Shown here piece after piece: positions 24,001 to 36,000 of a DNA stretch of 64,000 bases. The translations under genes were made by a program, and so were the position numbers. Numbering within the stretch: position 1 is the first letter of the stretch; each line of letters begins with the position of its first letter. The DNA is taken from positions 293,501-357,500 of the forward strand of contig BDSL01000081.1 of assembly GCA_003116995.1 (NCBI GenBank). The letters run 5' to 3'. The notes under the pieces were generated by a model. The model did not search any database, was not told the origin of the DNA, and saw only the letters and a list, made by a program, of their open reading frames with translations. The DNA is from Yamagishiella unicocca (lineage: Eukaryota; Chlorophyta; Chlorophyceae; Chlamydomonadales; Volvocaceae).

Positions 24001-27000
24001 CCATGCCCAGCAATGACGTCACGCCTGCCGCTGCCGCCGCCGCCGCTGCCCCCGCCGCCGTGTTGCGCAGTATGTCGACCTCGTTGGCCAGCCAGTCGGA
24101 CTGCAGCGGCAGGGTGCCGGCGGCCACCACTCGCGGTGCTCCCCCGGCGGCGCCGCAAGCCAGCAGCGCGACGTCAAGCTGGCGGGTGAGGCGCGGGGCG
24201 GGGCGGGGCGGGGCGGGGGAAGGGAGGAGGGAGGAGGGAGGAGGGGGGAGGTTCGAGGAAGACCCGTGGATGCCCGAAAAAACCGTTTAGAACAGACGTT
24301 TTGAGATGCATGCTGGAGAACTGGAGGAGGGAGGAGGGAGGGGGGGGGGAGAATTGTAGTGGCGAGGCTACTAGCATCTCGACACCACGGATGCGTTGAT
24401 CCCATCCTTGAGAGGATCGGAACACGCATTGTCACCCCCTATCGACCCATTTCTCCAAGCCAGCGCGACCTATTTTGGTCACCCTCCTTTCGTCCCTCCC
24501 CTCTGCCTCCTCTCCTTTCGTACATACCTGCAGCGGCACCCCCTCGAACTGGTTGTCCCCAGGGGCGGGGCACAGCAGCTGCTCGCTCAGCTCCACGGGC
24601 AGCTTCAGCAGGAAGCGCTCGTCCCAACTGACAACCGCCGGGCTGCCCGCCCCCCCCGCGCCCGGCCCGCCGCTCTCGGGGTCCACTGCGCGCGTGTATA
24701 AGCCCCACGAGGACTCGGGCATCAGCTCAGCCACCGGGCCGTTCACCTGCGAGAGCTCCAGGAGGGGGCAGGGCGTGCGATGACGGAGTATAATGGATCG
24801 CAGCTGGGCATCGTGACAAGCATGTACGCCACGGACGGACGTCAAAGTGTCGTACCGCCGTACGTACCCACCTTGATCCGCACCATCAGGCCGCCCTCCC
24901 GCAGCAGCTCCTCCGGCAGGCCCTCCGCGGACACGGCGTCGACGAACATCCTCACCGCCGGCACCTGCGGGGGCGCCAACCCCGCGGCTCGGCTCTCCTG
25001 CCAGCTGCCGCCGCTGGGCGGCGGCTGCAGCAGCACCGGCACCCCCTCGGCATCCTCCTGCAGCTCCACCACCGCCTGGGACGACAGCGGATGGGGTGTA
25101 GTTGTGTCAGGCCCAGGGTTGCGGTGCTCTGGTTGAGGAGCATGCCAAGGTTGCGGCTGAGGGGTAGACGCGGGGTTACTCGCCGGAGTGCGCAAGCCCT
25201 TACTGCTGGTGCCCCATCAGCCACTTCGCAACAACAGGACTCGGCATACGTCCTTCTATCAGCATGTTCGCGGTTACGCGGCCCGCAGCCCCCACCTGTC
25301 GGTCGCCCAGGTCCGTGAGCATCCCGACCGGACAGCCCAGCGTGTTAGTCATCAGGCTCTGCTGCGCCAGCTGCGGGCCGCTGCTGCCCTCCGCGGCCGC
25401 CTCGCCGTACGCCAGCTGGCGCCGTACAGCCGCCAGGCCTGTGAGGCGCGCGAGGAGGTACGGGTGATGAGTGGTGGGTGGTTGAGAGGAACCCGTTGGT
25501 CGGCATGGAGTGAGTTGGACGGGTAGGATGCAGAGGACCCCCGGGGGGGAAGGGGGGAACGGACGAAATGGGAGGCGGGCAGGCAGGCAAATGGGTCAAA
25601 GCCATCCGCTACCGCCAACTTTTCCGCCTCCAGTGCCCTCGCTCCCTGCCACCCTTCCGCGTCTCGGCCCTGGCCATCCGCCTACCCTCGGGTGTGGTCA
25701 GCCCGGTCCACTCCGGCATGGCCTCCAGCAGGGACTTGAGCGCCGAGGCCGCCAGCGTCACATTGACGGTGTTCTGCGGCCGGGGGCGCGACAGGAGCGA
25801 GGGACACAGCAACACGCAGTCAGCCACGACGGGAGGCTTCTTGGAAAGCAGCGAATGGGTGTGTGCGGCAGCCAGGAACCTTCCACTGTAACCTAACCAC
25901 CTTCCACCGTAACCTAACCGCCCTGCACCTTCCAGCACAACCTAACCACCTTCCACTGTAACCTAACCACCTTCCACCGTAACCTCACCACCTTCCACCG
26001 TAACCTCACCACCTTCCACCGTAACCTCACCACCCCCACCTGTGTGGATGTGAGCCGCATCCACGTCCCCGGGCTGACCCCGCCCTGCGGCCTGGCCGCC
26101 CGGTTGTCGTCCAGGTGCGCCAGCAGCTGCCAGGGCTCCAGGAGGGGCTCCCAGCAGCCCAGCCCGGGGTTGTGGCTCCAGGCGCTGGCGGTCATGAAGG
26201 CGAAGGCGCGGCTCACGTCGGGGCCCTGGTGGTGATGAGGTTGGGGTTGGGGTGGGGGTGGGGGTGGTTTTAGGATATTTTGGGATATTTTGGGGCTGGG
26301 TGGGTTTTGGGGTTCGAGGAAGACCCGTGGTTTTGGGGTCGGGTGGAGTGGCAGGGCTGGAGTGAGGACGTCACACGAGCCTGTCGCAGCACACTCACAG
26401 AGGACCAGCGGAATGTCCTGTTCTTAGTGGAAGTGTTGGTGTCGCAACCCCTCAGTGGAGGTGTTGGTATCGCAACCCCTCAGTGGAGGTGTTGGTATCG
26501 CAACCCCTCAGTGGAGGTGTTGGTGTCGCAACCCCTCAGTGGAGGTGTTGGTATCGCAACCCCTCAGTGGAGGTGTTGGTATCGCAACCCCTCAGTGGAG
26601 GTGTTGGTATCGCAACCCTAGTGGCACAACCAACGCGCCCCCTACTTTCGCACAACAAATGCGGGGCTGCTCGTAGCAGCACAGCTTACTTGCCACGCAC
26701 CACCGCCGCCTAGCTCCAACCTCCCAATCCTATCCGCTGCCCCTACCTGTGTGTCGGTCCCTCGTCGCACCCCACCCCACCACCGCACCTGTGTACCAAG
26801 CATTTCCTAATCGGTTTTCTTTTTCAGTGCCGACCCACGGGTCTCCTCTCACTGCCTCACACCCCCGCACCTGCGTGCAGTAGCCCACCCTGGCGTCCCT
26901 CACGTCCAGCTCCAGGAGGGGCCGGCCCAGGCTGGTGCGCAGCAGCACCACCGCCCGGGACAGCCGCAGCTCCAGGTTGGTGGACCTGGTGGCGAGGTGG

Positions 27001-30000
27001 CGAGGTGTGGAGGGGGGAGGAGGGGAGGGGAGGGGAGGAGGGTGAGAGGCACGGGTACTAGGACGGCAGCTGCAGTACTGCCAGACCCCAAACCCTTTCC
27101 TTGCGCGCGCAGGAAGGAGCGGGGCCCAGGTAGCAACCGTCACGAGCCCGCGTTACAAGAGCGGCTCGCTCAACATATCATTTGGGCGTCGACGCAGAAA
27201 ACCCGCCTGCCCTCCCTCCGCCGTCCGAAACGCTTTTTCCTCGTATCCACCGGTCTTCCTCGAAACCCTCCGCCTGCCAGCCTCACTTGAAAGGCGCTGC
27301 GCCCTCAGCTTCGCCGCCGTCCTCGCCGTCGCCGCCACCATCATGCTGCCCACGAGCAGCAGCAGCAGCAGCCGCTGCCGCCGCCGCCGTCCCCGTCCCC
27401 GCCAGCGCGGTGTCATCCGCATCCAGCTTGATGCGGTAGGCCTCGAAGGTGCCGCCTCCTGTTACCGACATGGACGCATGGCGCGAGCCCTGGCCGCTGT
27501 TCGAGGACCCGCCCTGCTGTGCATCCGCCACGGCCGTCAAGACCATGAAGGTGCCGGTCCGGCGGTCGGTGGTCCAGCCGCTGAGCGCCGCCCGCTGCTT
27601 GATGGAGGGCAGGACCCAGTCCGGGGCGCTGCGGGGCAGGGTCTCGGTGGTGACCAAGTCCGCCCGCACACACCTGATCGGCAAGCCCGGGGGCGGGGCC
27701 CGCGAGCCCACCCCCGCCACCAGCCCTAGCGGCACGTAGCCGGGTGGCGCCACGGGCCGCCACAGCATGAGGTGCGAGTTGTCGCCCAGCTTCTCCCTTT
27801 GCTCGTCGTACCACACCTGGGAAGTAGAGGCAGGGGCGGCAGCGGGAGGGGCGGCAGGGGAGGCAGGGCACCGTCGTTTGAGATTTGGGAATGGAAGGCA
27901 CTCACTGCATAGTCGCACATGTTTTTGCGGGCCAAACGTACTCGCTAAGGCGGCATGGCTCCACGCGACCCACCGACCCACCGACCCACACGACCCACCG
28001 ACCCACCGACCCACGCGACCCACCGACCCGCCCACTCACCGGCCCGCCCACTCACCGGTGTGTAGTTGGTCGGCCGCGCCAGTGCTGGCGGTCGGCCCTC
28101 CACCAGGCCCGCCGCCTTGTCGCTGTCCCTCAGCACCACCACGAAGGGAGGCGGCGCGTACACGCCGCACACGGCGCAGTCGCCCAGGAAGACGTAGCTG
28201 CGGGGGTGGAGGCGGTGCGTGGGGCAGGTGATGTGAGGTGGGGCAGGTGAGTTGAGGCGGGGCGAGTGGGGCAGGTGGGGTGACGTGGGGTGAGGTGGGG
28301 TGGGATGAGGGGGGGGAGAGGTGAGGTGCGGTGGGGGAGAGGGGCCGGCGGAAGGACGGGCCGTGCAACGGGAAGAGATGTATGGCTCAAGAGGACGGCC
28401 AACTGTCCTCACGCACCCTGGGGGCGGTCTGGGGCGCCACATGCTGAGTCGGTTGCCGGCCGGCGTTGCGGTCTGCTTGTCCCACCAGATGCGGCTGAAC
28501 TCCACACAGGGCACCTGGGAGGCCTGGCTCACTGCGCGGCTGATGAGCGCCCTGCGGGTGGGCCGCGAAGACGTGGGGGAGGCCAGGGGTGGGGGCTTGT
28601 GGGTTTTCGGTGCCGTACAACTCCAGCGGCCAAGGGGTGAAATAGTTTGGGGGATGGCGTCATGGAGGCTGTCCACTCCGCACGTTAGGGAAAGCGGGAA
28701 GCGGAAAAGAGGCAAAGCGCGTGCAGGGGGTGCGAAGAGAGCCTCAATCACACGAGGCTATTGGCGGTTTAACACAAGAAGATAGGATAGGTCAACATAT
28801 AAAATGTTTTCCGGGTCGGATGGGATACATACCCCAACGACATGAACCTGCCCGGCGCCTTTCACGTCCCCCCCTGCCCCACCTGCGTGTCCGCATGTAG
28901 CGCTGCTGGCAGAGCAGCGACAGCGGCGGCGGCTGGCTGGCGGCCCCCAGCGGCAGCGATGCCTCCCGCACCAGCCCCAGGGGCACCACGGCGGCGGCAG
29001 TGGGCAGCAGCTGCGGCAGCGGGGTCAGGGCGGCGGGGGGAACGCCCAGCGGGATGCGCAGGTCGTACAGGTGGACCTGCGGAGGGCGGTGGCGGCACGG
29101 GGCGAGGCGATGAGGACTGGGAGAGAAAGCAAAAAGGATGGCAGCAGTATGTTGCGCCGACAAGAGATGCCAGCCAAAAGCGCAGCGCACTTCACGAATG
29201 CTGCTGCGGCAACCTTCTCAAGCCCGAAGCTACGGCCCTTCGTACCCACGGCCCCCCTCCAGCCAGGGCCCCCTCCCTTCCCCCCGGGTTTGACTTGCAT
29301 CTCCCCCCCTCACCGCGGGGAGGTGCACTTCCGTCGCCGACACCTCGAACGTGGCCCCCACGTTCTGCACCCGCCACAGGTTGCCCCGCTCCGTCAGCAG
29401 CAGGCACTCCCCCAGCCGGGCCTCCACACACGCCCGCGCCGCCACGCAGCCCACGGTAGACAGCGGGGGCGGCTCCGCGCCCTCCCCCGCCACGCAGCCG
29501 AGTGCCACGTAGCCCGGCGGCGGCACCGGGCGCCACAGCGCCAGCTGGCCGTCCGGTGAGGCCCAGGCTGACTCGTAGGCGGCGGGGAAGGCCACCAGGC
29601 CGCTGTTGATGGCCATGGTCGCGACCTGGTTTGGCGGCATGTGGGTGCCTGGAGGAGCGGGGCGCCGAGGAGGGGGCGGAGGACCGGAGGACCGGAGGCT
29701 TAGTGGTCGCAACCGGAAGGGTAAGGAGAAGGACTGGAGGTTGAGCGGTCGCAACCGGAAGGGTAAGGAGGAGGACTGGAGGTTGAGTGGTCGCAACCGG
29801 AAGGGCAAGATCACAGCACCCCACGGCCGGTTTAGGCGGATAGCTCCTACTGGGGGTCAGTAGCAGACTCCTCCGCCTAGCCTCCGGCGCCTCGGCAGCG
29901 CCTGCAGACTGCTTGTTGGCACTCCCTGTACTACGCACCGCCTATATCCGGCTTCACATCGCCGAAAGACCGTGTGTCCGTTCCGCCCGCTTCGCCTTCC

Positions 30001-33000
30001 TCCCACCTACCCACCACATTTCCCCAGTCGAGTCACCGGTTCTTATTTATCCTAACCCACCTTCCGCCAGCACATCCCCCAGTGCCACGTAGCCCTGCGC
30101 AGGCTGCGGCCTCCACACCGTCACGCCCCGCTCATCCGCCATACTGTCCACGCCGCCCACGCCCAGCTCCAGGCCCCGCCCGCCCGCTCCGGCGCCACGA
30201 AGCTGATGGCTGGACCAGCGCTTCTCGAAGCGGTCGCATCGCGCAATCGGCTGGCTGGGCGGCGGCGCCGTCAGCGGCTGCAGCACCATTCCCTGCAGCT
30301 GCAGCAGCAGGTGCAGCGCCGCGGGCGACAGGCGCACGCTGAGCGCGCCCAGGTCCAACGACAGGTCCTGGCTGGTGGCAGAGACCGAGTACCGCAGGGA
30401 GATGTCCGCCGGCTCTAACATGGTCGCCGTGATGGTGGTGCATTGGCTCGGCGCCGGCCGCGCAGGTGCAAGTGCAGCGGAGCCCTCGGCTGCTGCCCCC
30501 GCCGCTGACACAGCGGCGGCGGAGAAGCTGGCGGCGCTGGCTGCCTTGGACAGCGTGTTTGTCGACCCCGAGGTTGCGGAGGAGGAGAAGACCGTGACGG
30601 TGCGGACGGTGAGGCCGCGCACAGTCGCCGTCGCCGTCTGCTCGGGCCCCTGCGTGCGGTAGCTGGCGGTGGCGTCCAGCTGGAGAACCAGCCGCCTCCT
30701 CACGCGCTGGGTGGGCGCGTCGGAGGGCGCGACGCCCTCCGCCCCCGCCACCGCCCCCGCCATCGCCGCGTCGTCACCACGGCGAAGGGTGACCAGGCGC
30801 CCCGTGCCGCCGTCGATGGCGCCTTGTCGCTGCTGCAGTGGCTGCGGCCGCGACTGCGGCTGTTGGCTGCCGGCCTGGGTGAGGTTCAGGGAGGAGCTGC
30901 GAGCGCTGGACAGCTGCCTGGCTGCGTCGCCTCCTCCGCCAGCGTCGTCCAGCACCTCCGCCAGCTTCTCCCCCTGCGTCTCAATAACATGCACGGACGC
31001 CCCCAGGGCATCCAAGTACATCTCAAACACGGGTGGCAGCGCACCAGGATCGCCTCCACCTCCACCTCCGCCACCAGCATCTGCCTCCGTCCCCGCCGTC
31101 GCCGCCGCCGCAGACTGTTGCGCCCCTGCCGCCGCCTTGCCGGCGGCGGCCGCTGCTGCCGCCGCCGCCTCCAGCACGCCTGCATACTCCCGCTCCAGCT
31201 CCGGCGCCGCCAGCAGCATCCGCACCCCGTCATCATCTCGCGCCACAAGGCGGGCCCCCGGACCCAGGCTCAGGCACGACGGCAGGGAGGCGCAGTTGAC
31301 GATGCGGACGTTCCGCAGCTGGAGCGCCCGGTTGGCGCCCACCACGATGAGCGGGAGGGACTCCGTGGGAGGCAGGCTCGGCGGCAGCACCAGCCGGCCG
31401 CCGCCGCCGTCGTACACCTGCACGCCGCCGCCGCCGGGCGCGTCCGCCAGCAGCCGTACCTCGGGGCTCAGCCACAGGTCCTTGCCGTGAGCGTAGTAGG
31501 GCGCGTGTGGCGGCAGCAGGACGTCGCGAGTGTCGTACGGTCGCGGGGTGGCGCCCTGCGTGGGGAGGGGGAGGAGGCGGGAGGGGTACGGGGAGTCGGG
31601 TTATACTCCACACGGTAGGGTGCATAGCAGATGGCCGTTGCTACCGACGAAAGGCACGTTGTAGACTTTGCAACGTGACTAATAAGGCAAAGGCGGGGAT
31701 TGCGGAAAGCTCCGAAACCCCGTGGCCTGGAGGTTCCATGGGGTGGGGTGCGGCAGCAACAGCAAGGGAGGTTGTTTTGCTGACCTGGAGCACTGGGCTG
31801 GGCGCCACAAAGTTTACGATTCGCAGCAGCAGCCCGAAGTCCAGCACCAGCGTGGGCCGCTGCAGCCGCAGCCGCAGAGCCTGAGACGCGGGGAAGGCGG
31901 TCCCGGCCCCAGCCCCAAGCCGGGTGCTGGGGGCGGAGCGGAACTCCATCGCCAGCAGCGACGGCGACGGCAACGGCGCCCGCTGCTGCTGTTGCGACGG
32001 CTGTTGCTGCCCCGGCGACCGGCCCGTAGCAGCGGCTGCGCCGGGCATCGCCGCTGCGGCGGTGGTGGCCGAGGTGGAGGTGGACAGCACGAGGCGCTGT
32101 TCCGCGGAGATGTGCGGCCTCAGGTCTTCGATTGTGAAGGTGGGCAGCGCGGTGCTGAGGAACATGCCGCCGCGGGCGGTGGCGTAGTACCCCAGCCAGA
32201 AGTCCCGCAGCCCCACGGCGGTCAGCGGCACCAGCGTGCCGCTGCCGTCGGGCGCCTCCGTCAGCAGCGTCAGCCGCGCCGCCCCCAGCGACACGGTCGC
32301 CTGCAGGGTGCACGTGTCCCCCAGCGCCGCCAACACCGACCTCAGGCCGCGGCTGAAGTCCAGCACGGGGGAGCGGGGGAGCTGAGTCTGCGAGGGGCTG
32401 GAGCCCGCCGCCGCCCGCGGCGACTTGCCGCCATCAATGCCGGTAGCACCACTAGAAACGCTGGCAGCAGAAAGCTGCGGCTCGAGCACCGCAGGGTCCG
32501 GTTGCTTTCGTGCGGTATCGGCGGCAGGGCCTGGAGCCGGGCCGCCGGGCCGCAGCAGCACCTGCTGCAGCTCCACGACCCGTGGGTCGTCGTTCACCTT
32601 CTCGGCGAAGTTCCCGCTCAGCACCGCGAGCAGCTGCCGGTACTCCAACTCGCTTATCACCGCCGCCAGCTGCGGCACCGTGACGGCGGCGTGCAGCGGC
32701 GGCAGCGGCGGCGGCGGGGCCTTGCCCCGCTCCTCCTCTTCCTCTGGGAGGCCCGCCGTCGCGGCGGCCTTCATCGCCAGCGGCCGATGCAGCATCACAC
32801 TCACCCCTGACCCCACATCCCGAATGATGTTCTCTCCCGGGGCTCCGCTGCCGCCCTCCGGACAAACCACGACGCTCATGTCGGTTAGGCGGATCTGCAT
32901 CTCATCCATCAGGACCTGCCACCCCTCCCCGTCGTCTGCTGTCACGTCGCTCTGCCCCGCGCCGCCGCCGCTACCTCCGCGCCGCCACGCCACGCTGTTC

Positions 33001-36000
33001 GCCAGCCGCATCTGGCCCATGTCCAGCTGCACGCTGAGGCCGCTGGCACTGCTTTGCGGCAGTGTGATGACGGGGGAGGCCAGGGACACGTCCAGCAGGA
33101 GGACCATGGCGCCGGAGGAGGAGGTGCTGGAGGTGGAGTCGGAGGGCCGTGGGGCCGTGGTGGAGGTGGCTGTGGGCGGAGCGTCGGCAGATGCGGTGGC
33201 GCCGGATGGCTGAGCCGGAGGTGGCTGTGTGGCGGCGGCAGTGGAGCCAGCTATGGCCGGCCTGGGCGTCGGCTGCATTGCCAGCATGCCTACGGTGAAG
33301 CGGGATGGATGGGGACAAGCGTGGTGACCCTGTCCAACGGCCAACACCAATCACTTCCGAAACGCAGTTCAGTGGGGTACATGTGGGCAACTGCATCTCT
33401 GCATTGTAACGCATACGTAAACCATAGTACTGTATAGGATTGCCGCGATGTCCATCCCTGCCTATCAACGGTTAGCATAGACAGCCTAGTCCAAGAGGCA
33501 AGGGCGGTGCGTTAAGCCGCTACAGTTTCCGTTGCCCCCTGATACCGTAGTTACCGGAGGGCATGCTCCAGAGATGTCAACCCAGACCAAAGCCCTAGAA
33601 CCTTCAAACCCAGTATCCAGACAGCCCGGCCGCCCACCCACCTGTCAGATACGGCAGCAACTCGTTCAGGAAGCGGCCCATGAACACCACCTGCACGGCG
33701 CTCAGCGAGGCGGACAGCGAGTAGAAGGGCTCGCCGGAGGGCACCCGCGGCTGCGACAGCGACTCGTCCGCGGAGTGCATCCTGCGGCGGCGGGAGCATC
33801 AGAGGGAAGCACGTCAGGAGCAGCAGAGGGACGCCAACTGCGTCAGCAAGCCCAGCTGGCGGCGATGCCGACGATGCCGACGCCGGCAGCATCCGCCTAG
33901 TCAAGGGCACCACGAGTACGTTAGGGATGCAGCTGGCAGCAGCGCCAGCCGCCTACCTGAAGGTCACTTGGATGAGGGAGCCGCTGGTGCCAGGCCGCAG
34001 CGCACAGATGGTGCGGTAGGGGCTGTACGGCGGCAGGGCGCCGTACTGCGCCGTGAAGTTGCCCAGCGAGGTGGTCAGCTCCAGGGAGGACGGGCGCACG
34101 TCCAGGCAGAAGCTGCGGGCGAGTGTGTATGGGCCGGGGCGGGGCGCGTGCCGGCTAGGTGTCAGTTTCGCAGGGCCAGGCAGCGGGAGCGGGTGCGGAG
34201 TGTATACGTGAATGATGTCTGTCTGCTGCCTGCCCGCACACCCGGTGCGGGGTGCGTGTTTAATTCCCTCGCCCCCATAAGGGGTGCGTGTTAATTCCCT
34301 CGCCCCCATACGCCACCTGAAACTGTCCATCTCCGCCATCGCCAGCAACATGGGGGACTGGGCGCCGTCGTCGTCACCCGCCGGCTGCTGTTGGTTCTGG
34401 GTAGGCGGCGCAGGCTGCAGCACCTCGTACGGCATGACCAGCTGTAGTCGCGACATGCTCAGCCGCAGTCGCATCAGCGTGCGGCCCTCCCCGCCAGCCC
34501 GTACGACAGCGGCAGGAGCAGCGGCGGCGAGGACAGCATCGGCGGCTGCAGGGGCAGTCGCCGCAGAGTCAGCGGACGCTGGGGCATCGCCTGCCGCCAC
34601 CGCTGCCGTAACGCTCTCTATTTGCGCCGGCGCCGGTGCGGGTGTCGCCTCCGTCGCCAGCAGGGCGTTGGCGTAGGCCATGTCCGCCCCCAGGCCCATG
34701 AGGGCCGCCACGGTGGGGCGGTGGCAGGCCAGCGTAAGGCCCGCCAACTGGAGCGTCAGCTCCGAATCCAGGCCCTGCGCAAACGGGTCACCATCAGCGC
34801 ACCGTCACGACCTGCAACCGACATCCATCACAGTACCCGCAATACCGTGATTCCCCACAGAATAGGGCCCATTCGAATCCTCCTGCCCACCTTGTATCGG
34901 TCCGAGGTGGACGAGTTGGTGGTGAACCCCAGCTGCACCAGCGGGGCCTCCTCCTCCCTCTCTTCCTCCCTCCCCTCCTCCCCGCCGCCACTGGCTCCAG
35001 CTCCAGCTCCAGCTCCAGCGCCCTTCATACCAGCACCAGCGCTTCCACCTGTCTGGCCATCGTCGCCGCGGCTCCCCTCGGCGGCGGCCGCGGCGGCGCC
35101 GGCAGCGGCGCCGGCGCCCGCAGGCTCGACGGCGGAGGCGGGGGCGGCTGGGGCTTCTGAGGCACCCGCAGCGGTGTCAGGCCGCGAGGTGGGGGCACAC
35201 GAGGACGAGAGCGCCATGACGGAGAACTGGCGACCCAGCGCCGCCCCCATCAGCTCGTCGTCCATCCGCAGCCCGTGCATGCGCAGAGACACCGCAAGGC
35301 GATCCGCGCTGTACCGCAGTTGTACGGCAGCTGACGTCAGCGTCACCGCCAGCAGCGGCGCCTCCTGCTCCAGCGACAGCTCCCGCAGCAGCAGCGCCTT
35401 CTCCTCCCGGCTCCCTTCGCCGCAGGTGCTGCTGTGCCCGTCGTCGTCGTAATCCGCCGCGTCCGCGAAGTCGGCTTCGGAGCCGGTGTCACTGCCTCCG
35501 ACAACGCGGGAACCCGGCCGCGATGGCGGCGCAGCGGCGCTGGCGCCGCCACCGGCGCCGCCAGCGCCTGACAACGCCGAGCCCGGCCGCAGCGGTACCG
35601 ATTCGCCATCGCCGCCGCCGCCACCGCCGCCAGTGACGGAGTGCGGCCGGCCTGGCGCAAGCGCCGATGAGGCGACCGAGGCTGACGCCCCGCCCAGGTC
35701 ACTGAACGAAGAGGTGGAGCGGGGCCCTCCGTGCGGGGCCCCCTCTGGGTCCGTCCCCGCGTGCGACTCCGTCTGCTGGTACATGCTGCCGGACACCTCC
35801 ATGCCAGCCCCCGCCGCGGCCGCAGCAGGGTGAGCGCCGGCGCTCAGCTCCGGAACCGCCTCTAAGGCGGCCAGCCGCCGCACGGCGCGCCACGCGCGCG
35901 GCGGCCTGCCGCTGAGGCGCAGCTCCAGGGAGGGCAGGCTGCCGGACAGTTCAAAGTTGTCTCGGTGAGCCAGCAGCTCGTCCAGCAGGTCACGGTTGAT

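Larger units (their letters stand above)
14935..26985 (-). other. VPS13: VPS13 section 4: VAB-type adaptor-binding region (exons 28-48, residues 3305-5014)
   Basis: Exons: 26985-26871, 26225-26040, 25773-25686, 25438-25296, 25075-24872, 24746-24528, 24178-23768, 23472-23220, 22986-22768, 22308-22105, 21577-21130, 20889-20534, 20143-20028, 19717-19621, 19271-18835, 18654-18401, 18144-17888, 17365-17270, 16717-16542, 16097-15516, 15202-14935. Recurrent VAB-like strands include MTNTLGCPVGML, AVLTNASSCALEVSLVA, VPLWLVNATQLPVSCGV and LLVTNTTGYPLTLMQ, each with the N-x-T/S-G/L-x-P-V signature of VPS13 adaptor-binding repeats. Exon 34 opens with a C2-like strand pair (LDVALLACG, RVVAAGTLPLQ). In other organisms VAB binds Pro-x-Pro adaptors that choose the membrane. 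Confidence 0.82.
27287..31555 (-). other. VPS13: VPS13 section 3: four WRP-x-GY repeats (exons 22-27, residues 2362-3305)
   Basis: Exons: 31555-30061, 29648-29314, 29076-28883, 28551-28417, 28197-28056, 27816-27287. Four copies of a motif like LWRPVPPPGYVALG occur: VTVWRPQPAQGYVALGD, LALWRPVPPPGYVALGC, LSMWRPRPPPGYVFLGD (split by intron 25) and LMLWRPVAPPGYVPLGL. The motif is typical of plant Vps62/DUF946 proteins, reported as a beta-tripod or prism-like fold. The first half of exon 22 is still beta-groove sequence (LRNVRIVNCASLPSCLSL). Confidence 0.82.
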
